A stretch of DNA of 34,113 bases, taken from contig DFIR01000063.1 in NCBI GenBank assembly GCA_002372815.1, forward strand, positions 1 through 34,113, written 5' to 3'. This document shows positions 16,881 through 25,135 of the stretch, piece by piece. Below the pieces are notes generated by a model. It saw only the letters and a program-made list of their open reading frames with translations, did not search any database and was not told the DNA's origin. The translations under genes were made by a program, and so were the position numbers. How positions within the stretch are numbered: position 1 is the stretch's first letter; each line of letters opens with the position of its first letter. This stretch comes from Lachnospiraceae bacterium UBA3692. Its GTDB lineage: Bacteria > Bacillota > Clostridia > Lachnospirales > Lachnospiraceae.

Positions 16881-16936
16881 GATCGCCCCCTTTCCGCAGA
16901 ACTGATACAGGTTCTGAACCGAAAAGGGGGCGATTC
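16881..16936 (+). other. Two-tier hairpin between the regulator gene and the coiled-coil gene
   Basis: Outer arms 16882-16896 (ATCGCCCCCTTTCCG) and 16919-16934 pair with one bulge. Inside them CAGAAC (16897-16902) pairs with GTTCTG (16911-16916) around an 8-base loop. No T-run follows, only TTCACTTT, so termination would be weak. An RNA processing site, an attenuator, or an operator for the adjacent XRE protein are possible. The rest of 16822-17046 has no gene I can support. Confidence 0.55.
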
Positions 16937-17046
16937 ACTTTGGGGTTATCTGAACGCACTCAAAAAAGCAGACAGAGGCAACAGACAACTCCATTCAGAA
17001 AGGCAACAGACATCGTTATTCGGAAACAGAAGGCAAGTAAAGATTT

Positions 17047-17373
17047 ATGACAGACAGAGAACTGCGAAGGCTGAAGAAGGAGGAGATCCTCGAGATTATG
17101 CTCGCCCAGAGCCGGGAGATCGACCGACTGAAGAGCCGCGTCGCACAGCTGGAGAAAGAACTGCATAACAAGAACATCCGGATCAGGGAGGCGGGCTCGA
17201 TCGCAGAGGCGGCTTTGTCCCTGACAAAAGTGTTTGAGGAGGCCCAGCGCGCTGCAGATCTCTATGTGCTGAACGTACAGAAGAAAGCGGATGCCGGCAT
17301 CCTCGAGGGTGCCGCAGACGAGGCGGAAAGCAAACAGCAGACCGGACAAGCGGAAGGAGGCTCTGATGCGTAG
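17047..17373 (+). CDS. Small coiled-coil protein
   Basis: 108 aa, cytoplasmic by sequence: no signal peptide or membrane segment. Residues 1-50 form a charged coiled coil (MTDRELRRLKKEEILEIMLAQS...RLKSRVAQLEKELHNKN). A conserved-looking amphipathic helix AGSIAEAALSLTKVFEEAQRAADLY (about 56-80) follows, then a Gln/Glu/Ala tail. Proteins of this build occur near signal peptidase or sortase genes in Lachnospiraceae as far as I recall; no function is established. The stop codon overlaps the start of the signal peptidase gene by 8 bases, so translation is probably coupled and a helper or scaffold role for secretion is plausible. The ribosome binding site is weak (AGAAGG about 13 bases upstream). 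Confidence 0.75.
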   Translation: MTDRELRRLKKEEILEIMLAQSREIDRLKSRVAQLEKELHNKNIRIREAGSIAEAALSLTKVFEEAQRAADLYVLNVQKKADAGILEGAADEAESKQQTGQAEGGSDA

Positions 17374-18040
17374 AGCTGAGACCGCACCGACAGAACAGAA
17401 CAGGCAGGCGCAGAGCGCACAGGACAGACAGGCACAGAACATACAGCATGCAACCATCCCGGTGGACAACGATCTGCCGGAGACACAGGCACTTGAGACC
17501 GCCTACCGGCAGGAACTCTACAGACACCGGTTCATGGTGACGCTGCGGAGCACCGTTTTTACGCTGGTCGTGGTGGCGGCGACGGCTGTACTGGTCGCGG
17601 TGCTGCTCCTTCCGGTCCTAAGGATCTACGGAAAGAGCATGCACGGCACACTGGACAGCGGTGACATCGTGGTCTCCTTCAAGGGGTCCGACTTCCGGAC
17701 CGGAGAGATCATCGCTTTCTATTACAACAACAACATCCTGGTCAAGCGCGTGATCGCGCAGGCCGGGGATTGGGTGGATCTGGACGAGAACGGGAACGTG
17801 TACGTCAACAATCAGCTTCTCGAGGAGTCCTATCTGCCATCGAATGCGAAAGCTTACGGCGAAACGAACATCGAACTGCCCTATCAGGTACCCGAGGGGA
17901 AGATCTTCGTGATGGGTGACAACCGCGAGGTGTCGATCGATTCACGCAACACTTCCATCGGATGCGTGGCACAGGAACAGATCGTCGGAAGGATCGTCTT
18001 CCGGCTCTGGCCGATGCAGGGGTTCGGGACCGTGTATTGA
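17366..18040 (+). CDS. Signal peptidase I dedicated to the pilus locus
   Basis: 224 aa from ATG 17366, with AAGGAGG 5 bases upstream; the frame opens earlier at 17291 without a usable site. A Gln/Ala-rich cytoplasmic N-terminus (about 1-50) is followed by one transmembrane helix (about 57-80). The S26 catalytic pair is visible: Ser91 in YGKSMHGTLDSGD and Lys127 in NILVKRVIAQAGD. The C-terminal box VMGDNREVSIDSRN is also present. It cleaves signal peptides outside the membrane. Signal peptidase-like proteins encoded in pilus islands support pilin maturation or assembly in several Gram-positive systems. It lies between the regulator/coiled-coil pair and the LPNTG adhesin (42 bases on), so it is probably used for these pilus subunits. 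Confidence 0.92.
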   Translation: MRRAETAPTEQNRQAQSAQDRQAQNIQHATIPVDNDLPETQALETAYRQELYRHRFMVTLRSTVFTLVVVAATAVLVAVLLLPVLRIYGKSMHGTLDSGDIVVSFKGSDFRTGEIIAFYYNNNILVKRVIAQAGDWVDLDENGNVYVNNQLLEESYLPSNAKAYGETNIELPYQVPEGKIFVMGDNREVSIDSRNTSIGCVAQEQIVGRIVFRLWPMQGFGTVY

Positions 18041-18082
18041 TATAGATCGCAGCAACAGGAAATTACAGGAAAGGAAACAGCC

Positions 18083-21000
18083 ATGGAATTGATCACTGCA
18101 ATGGTGGAGAAGATCATGCTTCTTCGCAGGAAGATGAAGCAGTGGCGCAAGGTCGTATCGGTCCTCGCGGCAGTCGTCGTGTTCGTCACGACGTACAGCC
18201 TTATCCTTCCGGCAGTCACGCTGGACAAGAGCGATGCGGAAGACCTTTCAGGCATAAGCGTAGAGGCGGCAGCCCCTTCGGATGCGGCGGATCCTGCAGC
18301 AGAAAAAGCTGCGGAGCCGACGTCTGAGAGTGCTGCACAGGAAGCAGCACCGGAGGATCCCATCCAGGATCCGGCAGAGACTGCTGAGAAGGAAAGCACA
18401 GAGATGTCGGAAGACGTTGCAGAAGACGCCGATGCACAGGCAGATCAGACCGTTGCGGATGATGGCACGGCTGCAGAAACAGACGCAGATACTGCGGACG
18501 CTTCCGGAACTACAGTCCTTACCGTTGAAGGCAAGGACTATGTCGTGACCGCTTCTTTTGACGCCTCCGCCGGCCTCCCTGCCGACGTCCGGATGTCCGT
18601 CGAGGAGATCGAAAAGGATACAAAAGAATATAAGACATACTACGATCAGGCCCTTGCCGCTATGCAGAAAGAGAGCAAGGAGACGGTCGACCTCACCTAC
18701 GCCCGCTTCTTCGACATCACCTTCCTTTCCGGCGATGCGGAAGTCGAGCCCACCGGCCCTGTCGCCGTCAACATCAAATATGACAAGGCTATCGAAGAAG
18801 TCAAAAAGGACGACGTCAACGTCCTCCACTTCGACGACAAAAAGAAGGACGATCCCAAACTCATGGAGATCGAGACCGACGGCAAGAAGGATAAGGTCGA
18901 GGAGATCTCCTTCGAGACGGATGGGTTCTCGGTGTATGGGATTGTGGGGACAGAACTAGTTGGCAAGATTACCTTGCCTGGAAGCGATGAGACATATGAA
19001 GTCACTGTTACTTTCGGCGAGGATGCGAATATTCCGGAGAATGTTCACCTTAATGTAGAAGCCTTTTTAGAGGGAAGCCCTGAATATCAGAAAGCCAAAG
19101 AGGCTCTTATTGCAGCAAAGCGTTCCGAAGACGAAGAGTTTGACGAGAATACACTTGGCTTTGCCGCGCTGGATATTTCTATCGTAGATAATGAAACCGG
19201 CGAAAAAGTTGAACCTGCTGAGGGGGCTAGCGTCAAGGTTTCGTTCAAAATGAATGTTCTGCCGGAAGGCGAGACAGAAGAAAACCTTGCTCAGACGATG
19301 GAGATTCAACATTTGAATGAAAGCAGCGGTTCTTCTGTTGTTGAGACAGTTGCCGGAGTAGAAGATGTTAATGTAGAAAACGGAACTGCCACAGCAGACT
19401 TTAGTGTGGAAAGCTTTTCCACTTTTACAATCACTTTTAATGCGCAAGCTGTTACCGGTTATACAGGAAATCGTCGTGCGGGAATCGGCGCAGGTGATTA
19501 CGTAATTTATACTTCCGGAAATACACATTATGCGTTGAATCATAACTTGATCCGCACCTCCACTGTTACAGAAGGTAATCGGCAGGTTACTGCGTCGTCA
19601 GCAGATGTTATCTGGACCTTTACGCAGGCAAATGGCGGATATCGTATCGGGTTTACCGATGCTACCGGTACATACTATCTGAGGGCTAACAATACATCGT
19701 TAAGCACTACTAACGACCCATCCCAGGCGGCCATATGGAATTATAGTACTTATTATACCGACTTATATACAACAATTGGCGGAAACAACTATTATTTGCT
19801 CAATAATAATGGGACGTTTTCTCTTAGCAGCAGAAACTACTCAACGATCTATTTGGGCGGCCCCATGACACCTGTCACAAACACAGTTAATAACGCCGTG
19901 GCCGTAACTGTTCATTATGTGGACATCAATGGAACAGAACTTACACCATCGAGCGGGGCAACATCTGGTTTTCGTGCAACAACCGGAACCACTTATGATA
20001 TGGCGACGTACGGCAATAATGCAGTTATCGAAAATCATACATATTTAAATGCTCACTATAGTACCGTTGATGGACAGATTTTTACATCGATGATCGGCAA
20101 TAACGGCACAAGTGAAGGATCATTGGCCAGTGATACGAACTATTGTGTGGAATTTCTGAATGGTGAGGAAATTGTTGCCAGGCAGGAATTTGAAGATGCC
20201 AATCGTACAGTAGATGTCTACCTGGTTTATTACCAGAACGATGCCTTCCAGATTACAGACTCAATCATTACAGACGGATGTTTAAATGTAGTTTATAACG
20301 GTGAAGTTTTATCCGTTGATAATCCTAACGGATATACATGCAGATGGTCAAAAGGCGATTCAGAGAATGATGTAGAGGTCTTAACCCGCAGAAAGGTTAT
20401 GGGCGATCTGTATAACATTCCGGAGGAGGGCGGTTTCATAGTTAATGTAGCTGTTGATGGTGGAGCCCGAAAATGGTATCAGGCGGAAATACTTGACAGC
20501 AACGGGGAGCCGTTAAAGGACGGGAATGGCGATCCGATTGTCTTGAAGTATCAGGTGCCTTATTACAATCAGGTTCTGAACAACAGTTTTGAGCAGCCGT
20601 CTAGAAGTACATTTATTGGAAATCAGTACGTCAGTAATTCAAACCCGAATGTTATTTGGAAATCGACCGGAACGGATCCCGGCGGACAGAATCGTAACAT
20701 TGAAATTCTCACGGGATTAGACAGGTATGGAAACCGACCCGCCTCACCGGATAGTCTGAATGGTGATATCGAATCAGGCTTCGGCGTAAGATATGTACCT
20801 GATGGGAATCGTTTTGCTGAATTGAATGCGGAGGCAGCAGGAGCACTTTATCAGGATGTATTAACAATTCCCGGTTCCCAGAAGTTCTGGTCCCTGTACC
20901 ATCGGGCAAGACAGCTGGCAGGGTATGGAACACCAAACGCAAATGTTGAAGATCAGATGTATGTAATTGCCATGTCAACAGAACTGGCAGAGAAATACGA

Positions 21001-23020
21001 TGTAACCACATCGGAAAAGGTTCTCGCCCTTCTGGCGCATATGGACGAGGAAGAGTTTGATGATATTGAAATCATTCGTATCACTACAAACAACAGGGAC
21101 GGCGGTGTAGCAGAGTACCTCACGTCAGGGAGAAGTGTGAATTCGCCTACGGTAGCGTTTGGCCCTAGTAATGTTAGCAATAATACAAAAACGAACTGGT
21201 GCTATTACAGCGGCAACTACTCAATACCGGAAGGCCAGTATCTCACAAGGTTCTTCTTTGTCGCAGGCCTGACGCAGGCAACCCAAGATGGATACGGTAA
21301 TGGAGATACCATTGGAAACTTCGTAGATGCTATAAACGTTGGCGATATTATTCCTCCGCCAAATGCCGGCCAGGCGACTGTTGAAGTGAAGAAAACCGTT
21401 GTCGGGATAGGCGATGATGAGATCGGTAATTACGCTACACGGATTAATCTGACATTCAGCAATGTTCTAAATGTTACCACAGGAAATGCGGGTGATTTTG
21501 ATCGATCCAGCAATTATGACTTGTTTGCTGCCACAGATGACGGATATGAAGCCACTTGGTATTTTCCGATTGACATTCCAGCAAATCAAAATAGTGGAAT
21601 CAAACTGTTAAATGAATCTTCTCCGACGGGCACGACAAAAACAGATGTTATCGAAGGGTTTAATTTGGCTTCTACTAGCTATGAAGTAACAATTACTCAT
21701 AGTGATGAAAGCACCCCTTACAAAACTCTTACCGGAACTGGAACCGCGCCTTCCGCAGAAGACTTGAGTCAGATTGGAATCCAGGAAAAAGATATTGTAA
21801 GAATCAATTATACAAACACCTATGAGGCAGCAGTAGGATCGATTACGTTCAATAAAGTCAATGACAGGAACGTAGCGGTACCCGGAGCAGTATTTGCTTT
21901 TTATACAGATAACTCTTGTACTACTGCTTATCAAATAGATGGAGTAGCTGTAACTGCGCAATCCGTTGATGATGGGACTGTTTCTTTTAGCAACATACCA
22001 TGTGGTACTTATTACATGAAGGAAACAACGGTTCCTGCCGGATATCTTCCAAACGATACTGTTTACGAAGTTGAGATTAAAAATGCAAACTCAACGATGA
22101 AGCCTATAATTGACGGAACTGTGGGAAGCGCTATAACGCAGATCGCCAATAAGGAATCGACCTCTGTGTCAGTCACAAAAGTTTGGAAAGATACAGATGG
22201 AAATACTATAACTGCTCCGAATGGAGCATCCGTCACATTCAACTTATACGCTGGGACAACCGAATCGGCTGCAGCAGCCTCGGAAACAATTGTGAAGTCA
22301 ATTACGTTGGATAGTACCGTTGATCAAAATGGTGAATCCGCAGCTTGGACAGCGACATTTAATGATCTTCCGAAATACAGCATCAACAGTGGAGAAGCCA
22401 CGGAACTTGTATATGTTGTCAAAGAGTCACCGGCATATCCTGGATATGATGTGAAATATGGCGCCGACGGAAACGGTTCGTATGCTAAAGACGGCGAATC
22501 CATTACGAATGTTCAATCTACAATGGATATTAACATCTTAAAGGTTGACAAAGCGGATGGGACAACGCCTTTAACAAAAGCCAAATTTATTTTAAAGAAA
22601 TACTCGTCTGACGCTTATCAGAACGTAGAAAAGTCCTGGCAGGAAACACAGGTTAGTGCAGAAGAGGCAACCAAAGGACAACTCAAATTTGAAGGTCTAT
22701 CGGTTGGTTATTATGAACTGGTAGAAACAAAAAGCCCTGACGGTTATGTAAAGACTACTACCAGTCCGAGATTTGAAGTGCGGCTGAGTGATAGTGAACA
22801 GGGTGGACTCACCATTGTCTACACTGACCAAACAAACGGAATGGTGTCTTATGATGCTGCCAACAATACTTTCATTGTTAAAAACGAAGCGGGTAAATCA
22901 CTCCCTAACACTGGCGGCCCCGGCACATTACCTTATACATTGAGCGGTCTTGCCCTTATGCTGGCATCCGCTATGATGTACGGCTTCAGGATGAGGCGTA
23001 GAGAAAGGAGGTTAAACTAA
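18083..23020 (+). CDS. 1645-aa LPNTG surface adhesin with Cna-B domains and mosaic base composition
   Basis: AAAGG site, ATG 18083. The N-terminus has an unusual 25-residue basic lead before the signal hydrophobic core (VVSVLAAVVVFVTTYSLILPAVTLDK), then an Ala/Glu/Asp-rich linker to about 145. Two tandem related domains follow (about 150-290 and 292-455; TVEGKDYVVTASFDASAGLP against LPGSDETYEVTVTFGEDANIP). Next come aromatic-rich beta segments, then a probable carbohydrate-binding-like beta sandwich (about 830-1085; VLNNSFEQPS ... NRFAELNAEAAGALYQ) and Cna-B/SpaA-like domains (about 1240-1590; ITFNKVNDRNVAVPGAVFAFY, VTKVWKDTDG). LPNTG at 1607-1611, a membrane segment and RMRRRERR follow. Probably a second pilus subunit or tip adhesin fixed by the locus sortase. 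Codon use changes sharply near 18955 (residue 291), from GC-ending to AT-ending, exactly between the two tandem domains. Confidence 0.9.
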   Translation: MELITAMVEKIMLLRRKMKQWRKVVSVLAAVVVFVTTYSLILPAVTLDKSDAEDLSGISVEAAAPSDAADPAAEKAAEPTSESAAQEAAPEDPIQDPAETAEKESTEMSEDVAEDADAQADQTVADDGTAAETDADTADASGTTVLTVEGKDYVVTASFDASAGLPADVRMSVEEIEKDTKEYKTYYDQALAAMQKESKETVDLTYARFFDITFLSGDAEVEPTGPVAVNIKYDKAIEEVKKDDVNVLHFDDKKKDDPKLMEIETDGKKDKVEEISFETDGFSVYGIVGTELVGKITLPGSDETYEVTVTFGEDANIPENVHLNVEAFLEGSPEYQKAKEALIAAKRSEDEEFDENTLGFAALDISIVDNETGEKVEPAEGASVKVSFKMNVLPEGETEENLAQTMEIQHLNESSGSSVVETVAGVEDVNVENGTATADFSVESFSTFTITFNAQAVTGYTGNRRAGIGAGDYVIYTSGNTHYALNHNLIRTSTVTEGNRQVTASSADVIWTFTQANGGYRIGFTDATGTYYLRANNTSLSTTNDPSQAAIWNYSTYYTDLYTTIGGNNYYLLNNNGTFSLSSRNYSTIYLGGPMTPVTNTVNNAVAVTVHYVDINGTELTPSSGATSGFRATTGTTYDMATYGNNAVIENHTYLNAHYSTVDGQIFTSMIGNNGTSEGSLASDTNYCVEFLNGEEIVARQEFEDANRTVDVYLVYYQNDAFQITDSIITDGCLNVVYNGEVLSVDNPNGYTCRWSKGDSENDVEVLTRRKVMGDLYNIPEEGGFIVNVAVDGGARKWYQAEILDSNGEPLKDGNGDPIVLKYQVPYYNQVLNNSFEQPSRSTFIGNQYVSNSNPNVIWKSTGTDPGGQNRNIEILTGLDRYGNRPASPDSLNGDIESGFGVRYVPDGNRFAELNAEAAGALYQDVLTIPGSQKFWSLYHRARQLAGYGTPNANVEDQMYVIAMSTELAEKYDVTTSEKVLALLAHMDEEEFDDIEIIRITTNNRDGGVAEYLTSGRSVNSPTVAFGPSNVSNNTKTNWCYYSGNYSIPEGQYLTRFFFVAGLTQATQDGYGNGDTIGNFVDAINVGDIIPPPNAGQATVEVKKTVVGIGDDEIGNYATRINLTFSNVLNVTTGNAGDFDRSSNYDLFAATDDGYEATWYFPIDIPANQNSGIKLLNESSPTGTTKTDVIEGFNLASTSYEVTITHSDESTPYKTLTGTGTAPSAEDLSQIGIQEKDIVRINYTNTYEAAVGSITFNKVNDRNVAVPGAVFAFYTDNSCTTAYQIDGVAVTAQSVDDGTVSFSNIPCGTYYMKETTVPAGYLPNDTVYEVEIKNANSTMKPIIDGTVGSAITQIANKESTSVSVTKVWKDTDGNTITAPNGASVTFNLYAGTTESAAAASETIVKSITLDSTVDQNGESAAWTATFNDLPKYSINSGEATELVYVVKESPAYPGYDVKYGADGNGSYAKDGESITNVQSTMDINILKVDKADGTTPLTKAKFILKKYSSDAYQNVEKSWQETQVSAEEATKGQLKFEGLSVGYYELVETKSPDGYVKTTTSPRFEVRLSDSEQGGLTIVYTDQTNGMVSYDAANNTFIVKNEAGKSLPNTGGPGTLPYTLSGLALMLASAMMYGFRMRRRERRLN

Positions 23021-23229
23021 CAGCCTCTGATCTCGACGAATAACTGACGCCGAAATCTGACGCCGTGATATTACAACTTCATAAATGACTGCCTCGACGG
23101 AAACTGTCGAGGTGCCGGAGAGGCAGTCAACTATAACCAGCTGTGGTTTGAAACAGCAAGAAGCCCTTCATGGGCTGGGAACTAAAAATAGTCCTTGAAG
23201 GGACGAATCACATGAAAGGATGAACGATC
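23021..23229 (+). promoter_or_regulatory. Structured leader region before the backbone pilin gene
   Basis: No ORF. There is a direct repeat CTGACGCCG at about 23045 and 23059. A long hairpin follows: GACTGCCTC (23086-23094) with GAGGCAGTC (23120-23128), enclosing an inner stem GACGG-AAA-CTGTC. A further stem CCCTTCA with TGAAGGG (about 23164-23200) lies just before the pilin ribosome binding site (GAAAGGATG). The string GAAACAGCAAGAAGCCC before this last stem recalls right ends of IS200/IS605 elements and their TnpB guide RNAs, but no tnpB or tnpA is present. A pilin mRNA leader with stabilising or regulatory structure is the simpler reading. Confidence 0.45.
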
Positions 23230-24723
23230 ATGAAGAAAATGAAAAAGATCTTCGCTCTGCTGATTGCTATGGTAATGGTACTTGGTATGAGCACAAGCGT
23301 ATTTGCAGAGACCATCACGATTGATGGTGCTGTAGATGGAAAAACCTATACAGCTTATAAACTGTTGGATGCAACCTACGAGGGAACAGATGTAGCTATT
23401 ACCGAAGATACAAATGTATCTTACTACTATACTGGAGCTGCTACTGATGAGCTTTACACTATCCTTGCTAAGTATTTCCAGTTTGACGCATTTGTCGATG
23501 GAAAAGCATATGTCAAAGTCGTTGATAGTGAAGGCGAGGCTATTGACTATTCAAATGTGAATGTAGCTGCACTTGCTGCTGAGCTCAATACTGCAATGAA
23601 TAGAGAGACTAGTCCGTTGACACTTACTGAAGCTGGTCATGTGACGGCATCTGGTACTTCAGCAGAAATCACAGGACTTGCAAAAGGATATTATTTCCTC
23701 GACACAACAACTGGTTCTCTGTGCTCAATTGATACAGCTGGTAAAGTAACTATCTATGAAAAGAACTCTATTCCGACAGTAACTGGAAAAAATGTAAAAC
23801 CGGATGGTGCTGCAGACACAGCTTATTCGAATTCCATCAACGGTACTGTAGGTGACAAATTCAATTTCAAAGTTACTGTAAACACTGGAACAAACACGCA
23901 TGCTCCAAGTACTGCAACAGGTAGAGACACAGATTTTGTAATCACTGATACCCTTGGAAAGGGCTTTACTCTGAATACTGCAGCTGCTGATTTCGCGATT
24001 GCTGGTTGGACTTATGGCACAGATTATACTGTAACAATCGCTGATGCAGATGATGCTACAAAAGATACAACTATTACAATTACGCTGAAGGCTTCTAAGC
24101 TTGCAACAGTTGCACAGAATACAGATATCAACATCACATATGATGCAACTATGAATGAGAACGCTATCACTGATGGAGTTGCAACTAACAGCGCAAATGA
24201 TAAGCAGACCAAGACATACACCTATGAATTTGAAGTACTGAAAACTGATTCTGCTAATAAGCCTCTTGAAAACGTCATGTTCACGCTGACAGATTCGACT
24301 GGAAATAATTACTATTTTGTACCTTCAGATGCTTCTACTGTTGATGAAGATGTAATGAAGCATCTGGGCGAAGGACAAGATGGAAAGATTGCCACAGCAT
24401 CTAATGGTAAAATTACATTCAGCGGTCTTGCAGCTGGTACATATACTCTGACTGAAACTGATACTCTGAGTGGCTATAATAAGCTGGATGCTCCGATCGT
24501 TGTTACCATTACGCCGAATAACGATCCCGCAACTGCAACTGTTGCTGTAACAAGTGGTGAAGGTACTGTAAGTGGCAATGTGATTACAGTCATCAACCAG
24601 TCTGGTACAGTTCTTCCGTCCACTGGTGGCATCGGTACCACAATCTTCTACATCATCGGTGCAATCCTTGTAATCGGTGCAGGCGTTGTTCTGGTAACCC
24701 GCCGCCGCATGAACGTACAGTAA
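23230..24723 (+). CDS. Backbone (major) pilin, LPSTG
   Basis: 497 aa, GAAAGG site before ATG. Signal peptide 1-26 (MKKMKKIFALLIAMVMVLGMSTSVFAE). The build is that of SpaA-type fimbrial shaft proteins: an N-terminal domain (about 27-180), a middle isopeptide-type domain (about 185-335; GTVGDKFNFKVTV ... ITDTLGKGFTL), and a C-terminal Cna-B domain (about 340-455) with the E-box-like YTLTETDTLSGY. LPSTG at 462-466, a hydrophobic helix and RRRMNVQ follow. A lysine in VTIYEKN just before the middle domain sits where the YPK pilin lysine is found in relatives, so it may be the polymerisation residue. Sortase C downstream would join LPSTG threonine to that lysine. Codon use is AT-richer than in the sortase and small pilin genes that follow. 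Confidence 0.92.
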   Translation: MKKMKKIFALLIAMVMVLGMSTSVFAETITIDGAVDGKTYTAYKLLDATYEGTDVAITEDTNVSYYYTGAATDELYTILAKYFQFDAFVDGKAYVKVVDSEGEAIDYSNVNVAALAAELNTAMNRETSPLTLTEAGHVTASGTSAEITGLAKGYYFLDTTTGSLCSIDTAGKVTIYEKNSIPTVTGKNVKPDGAADTAYSNSINGTVGDKFNFKVTVNTGTNTHAPSTATGRDTDFVITDTLGKGFTLNTAAADFAIAGWTYGTDYTVTIADADDATKDTTITITLKASKLATVAQNTDINITYDATMNENAITDGVATNSANDKQTKTYTYEFEVLKTDSANKPLENVMFTLTDSTGNNYYFVPSDASTVDEDVMKHLGEGQDGKIATASNGKITFSGLAAGTYTLTETDTLSGYNKLDAPIVVTITPNNDPATATVAVTSGEGTVSGNVITVINQSGTVLPSTGGIGTTIFYIIGAILVIGAGVVLVTRRRMNVQ

Positions 24724-24813
24724 GTCGAGTCGACCTACTGAAAAACAGTGGCCAGGCACAGGAAATTCACCTAACCCGACCACAGCAAATTAAGAAATGA
24801 ACCCCATCAAAAA

Positions 24814-24841
24814 GGGAGCGGAGGCCAAGGCCTCTGCTCCC
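24814..24841 (-). terminator. Strong hairpin after the pilin gene, with a T-run on the minus strand
   Basis: Thirteen-base arms (24814-24826 and 24829-24841, GGGAGCGGAGGCC against GGCCTCTGCTCCC, one G-U pair) with a 2-base gap. On the plus strand it follows five A and precedes CCGGGGG, so it is a poor rightward terminator. On the minus strand it is followed by TTTTTGATGG, a fair one. It may still reduce readthrough or protect the pilin mRNA 3' end, giving more pilin than sortase. Confidence 0.5.
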
Positions 24842-25135
24842 CGGGGGAACATAGTTACCTACACAATCACATAGCATAAATCGGAGTCAAAACGATGGGT
24901 TGATCATCTAATCCAAGTTTGGTTCCGACAACAGGTATAGAAAAAGACGATAAGCTCCAAAGGTGAGGCAGAACTAAAAGCTTCCCAATTTTTTTAGAAA
25001 ATACAGGCACATATTCCATTTTTAGCGAATGCTCTATTGATCCTAAGTTTGACTAATGCTTACAGTCATGTGAATATGCCACATGAATATAAAATCTGGT
25101 TTCGATAACTGCACCAACCACAACACAATCTATAC
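24842..25135. other. AT-rich non-coding stretch before the sortase gene
   Basis: About 290 bases with no ORF. A short inverted repeat, TCATGTG (25066-25072) and CACATGA (25080-25086), lies 50 bases before the sortase gene and could be an operator. TTGACT at about 25050 is -35-like but lacks a convincing -10 at the right distance. A run of seven T occurs at about 24990. I recognise no riboswitch class. Confidence 0.4.

Noticed and set aside
16857..17168. 103-codon plus-strand ORF after the XRE gene
   Set aside because: No ribosome binding site, runs through the two-tier hairpin and overlaps the coiled-coil gene in another frame; composition is not protein-like.
24850..25135. Riboswitch before the sortase gene
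   Set aside because: I compared it by eye with the conserved cores of cyclic-di-GMP, SAM, TPP, cobalamin and lysine riboswitches and found no match.
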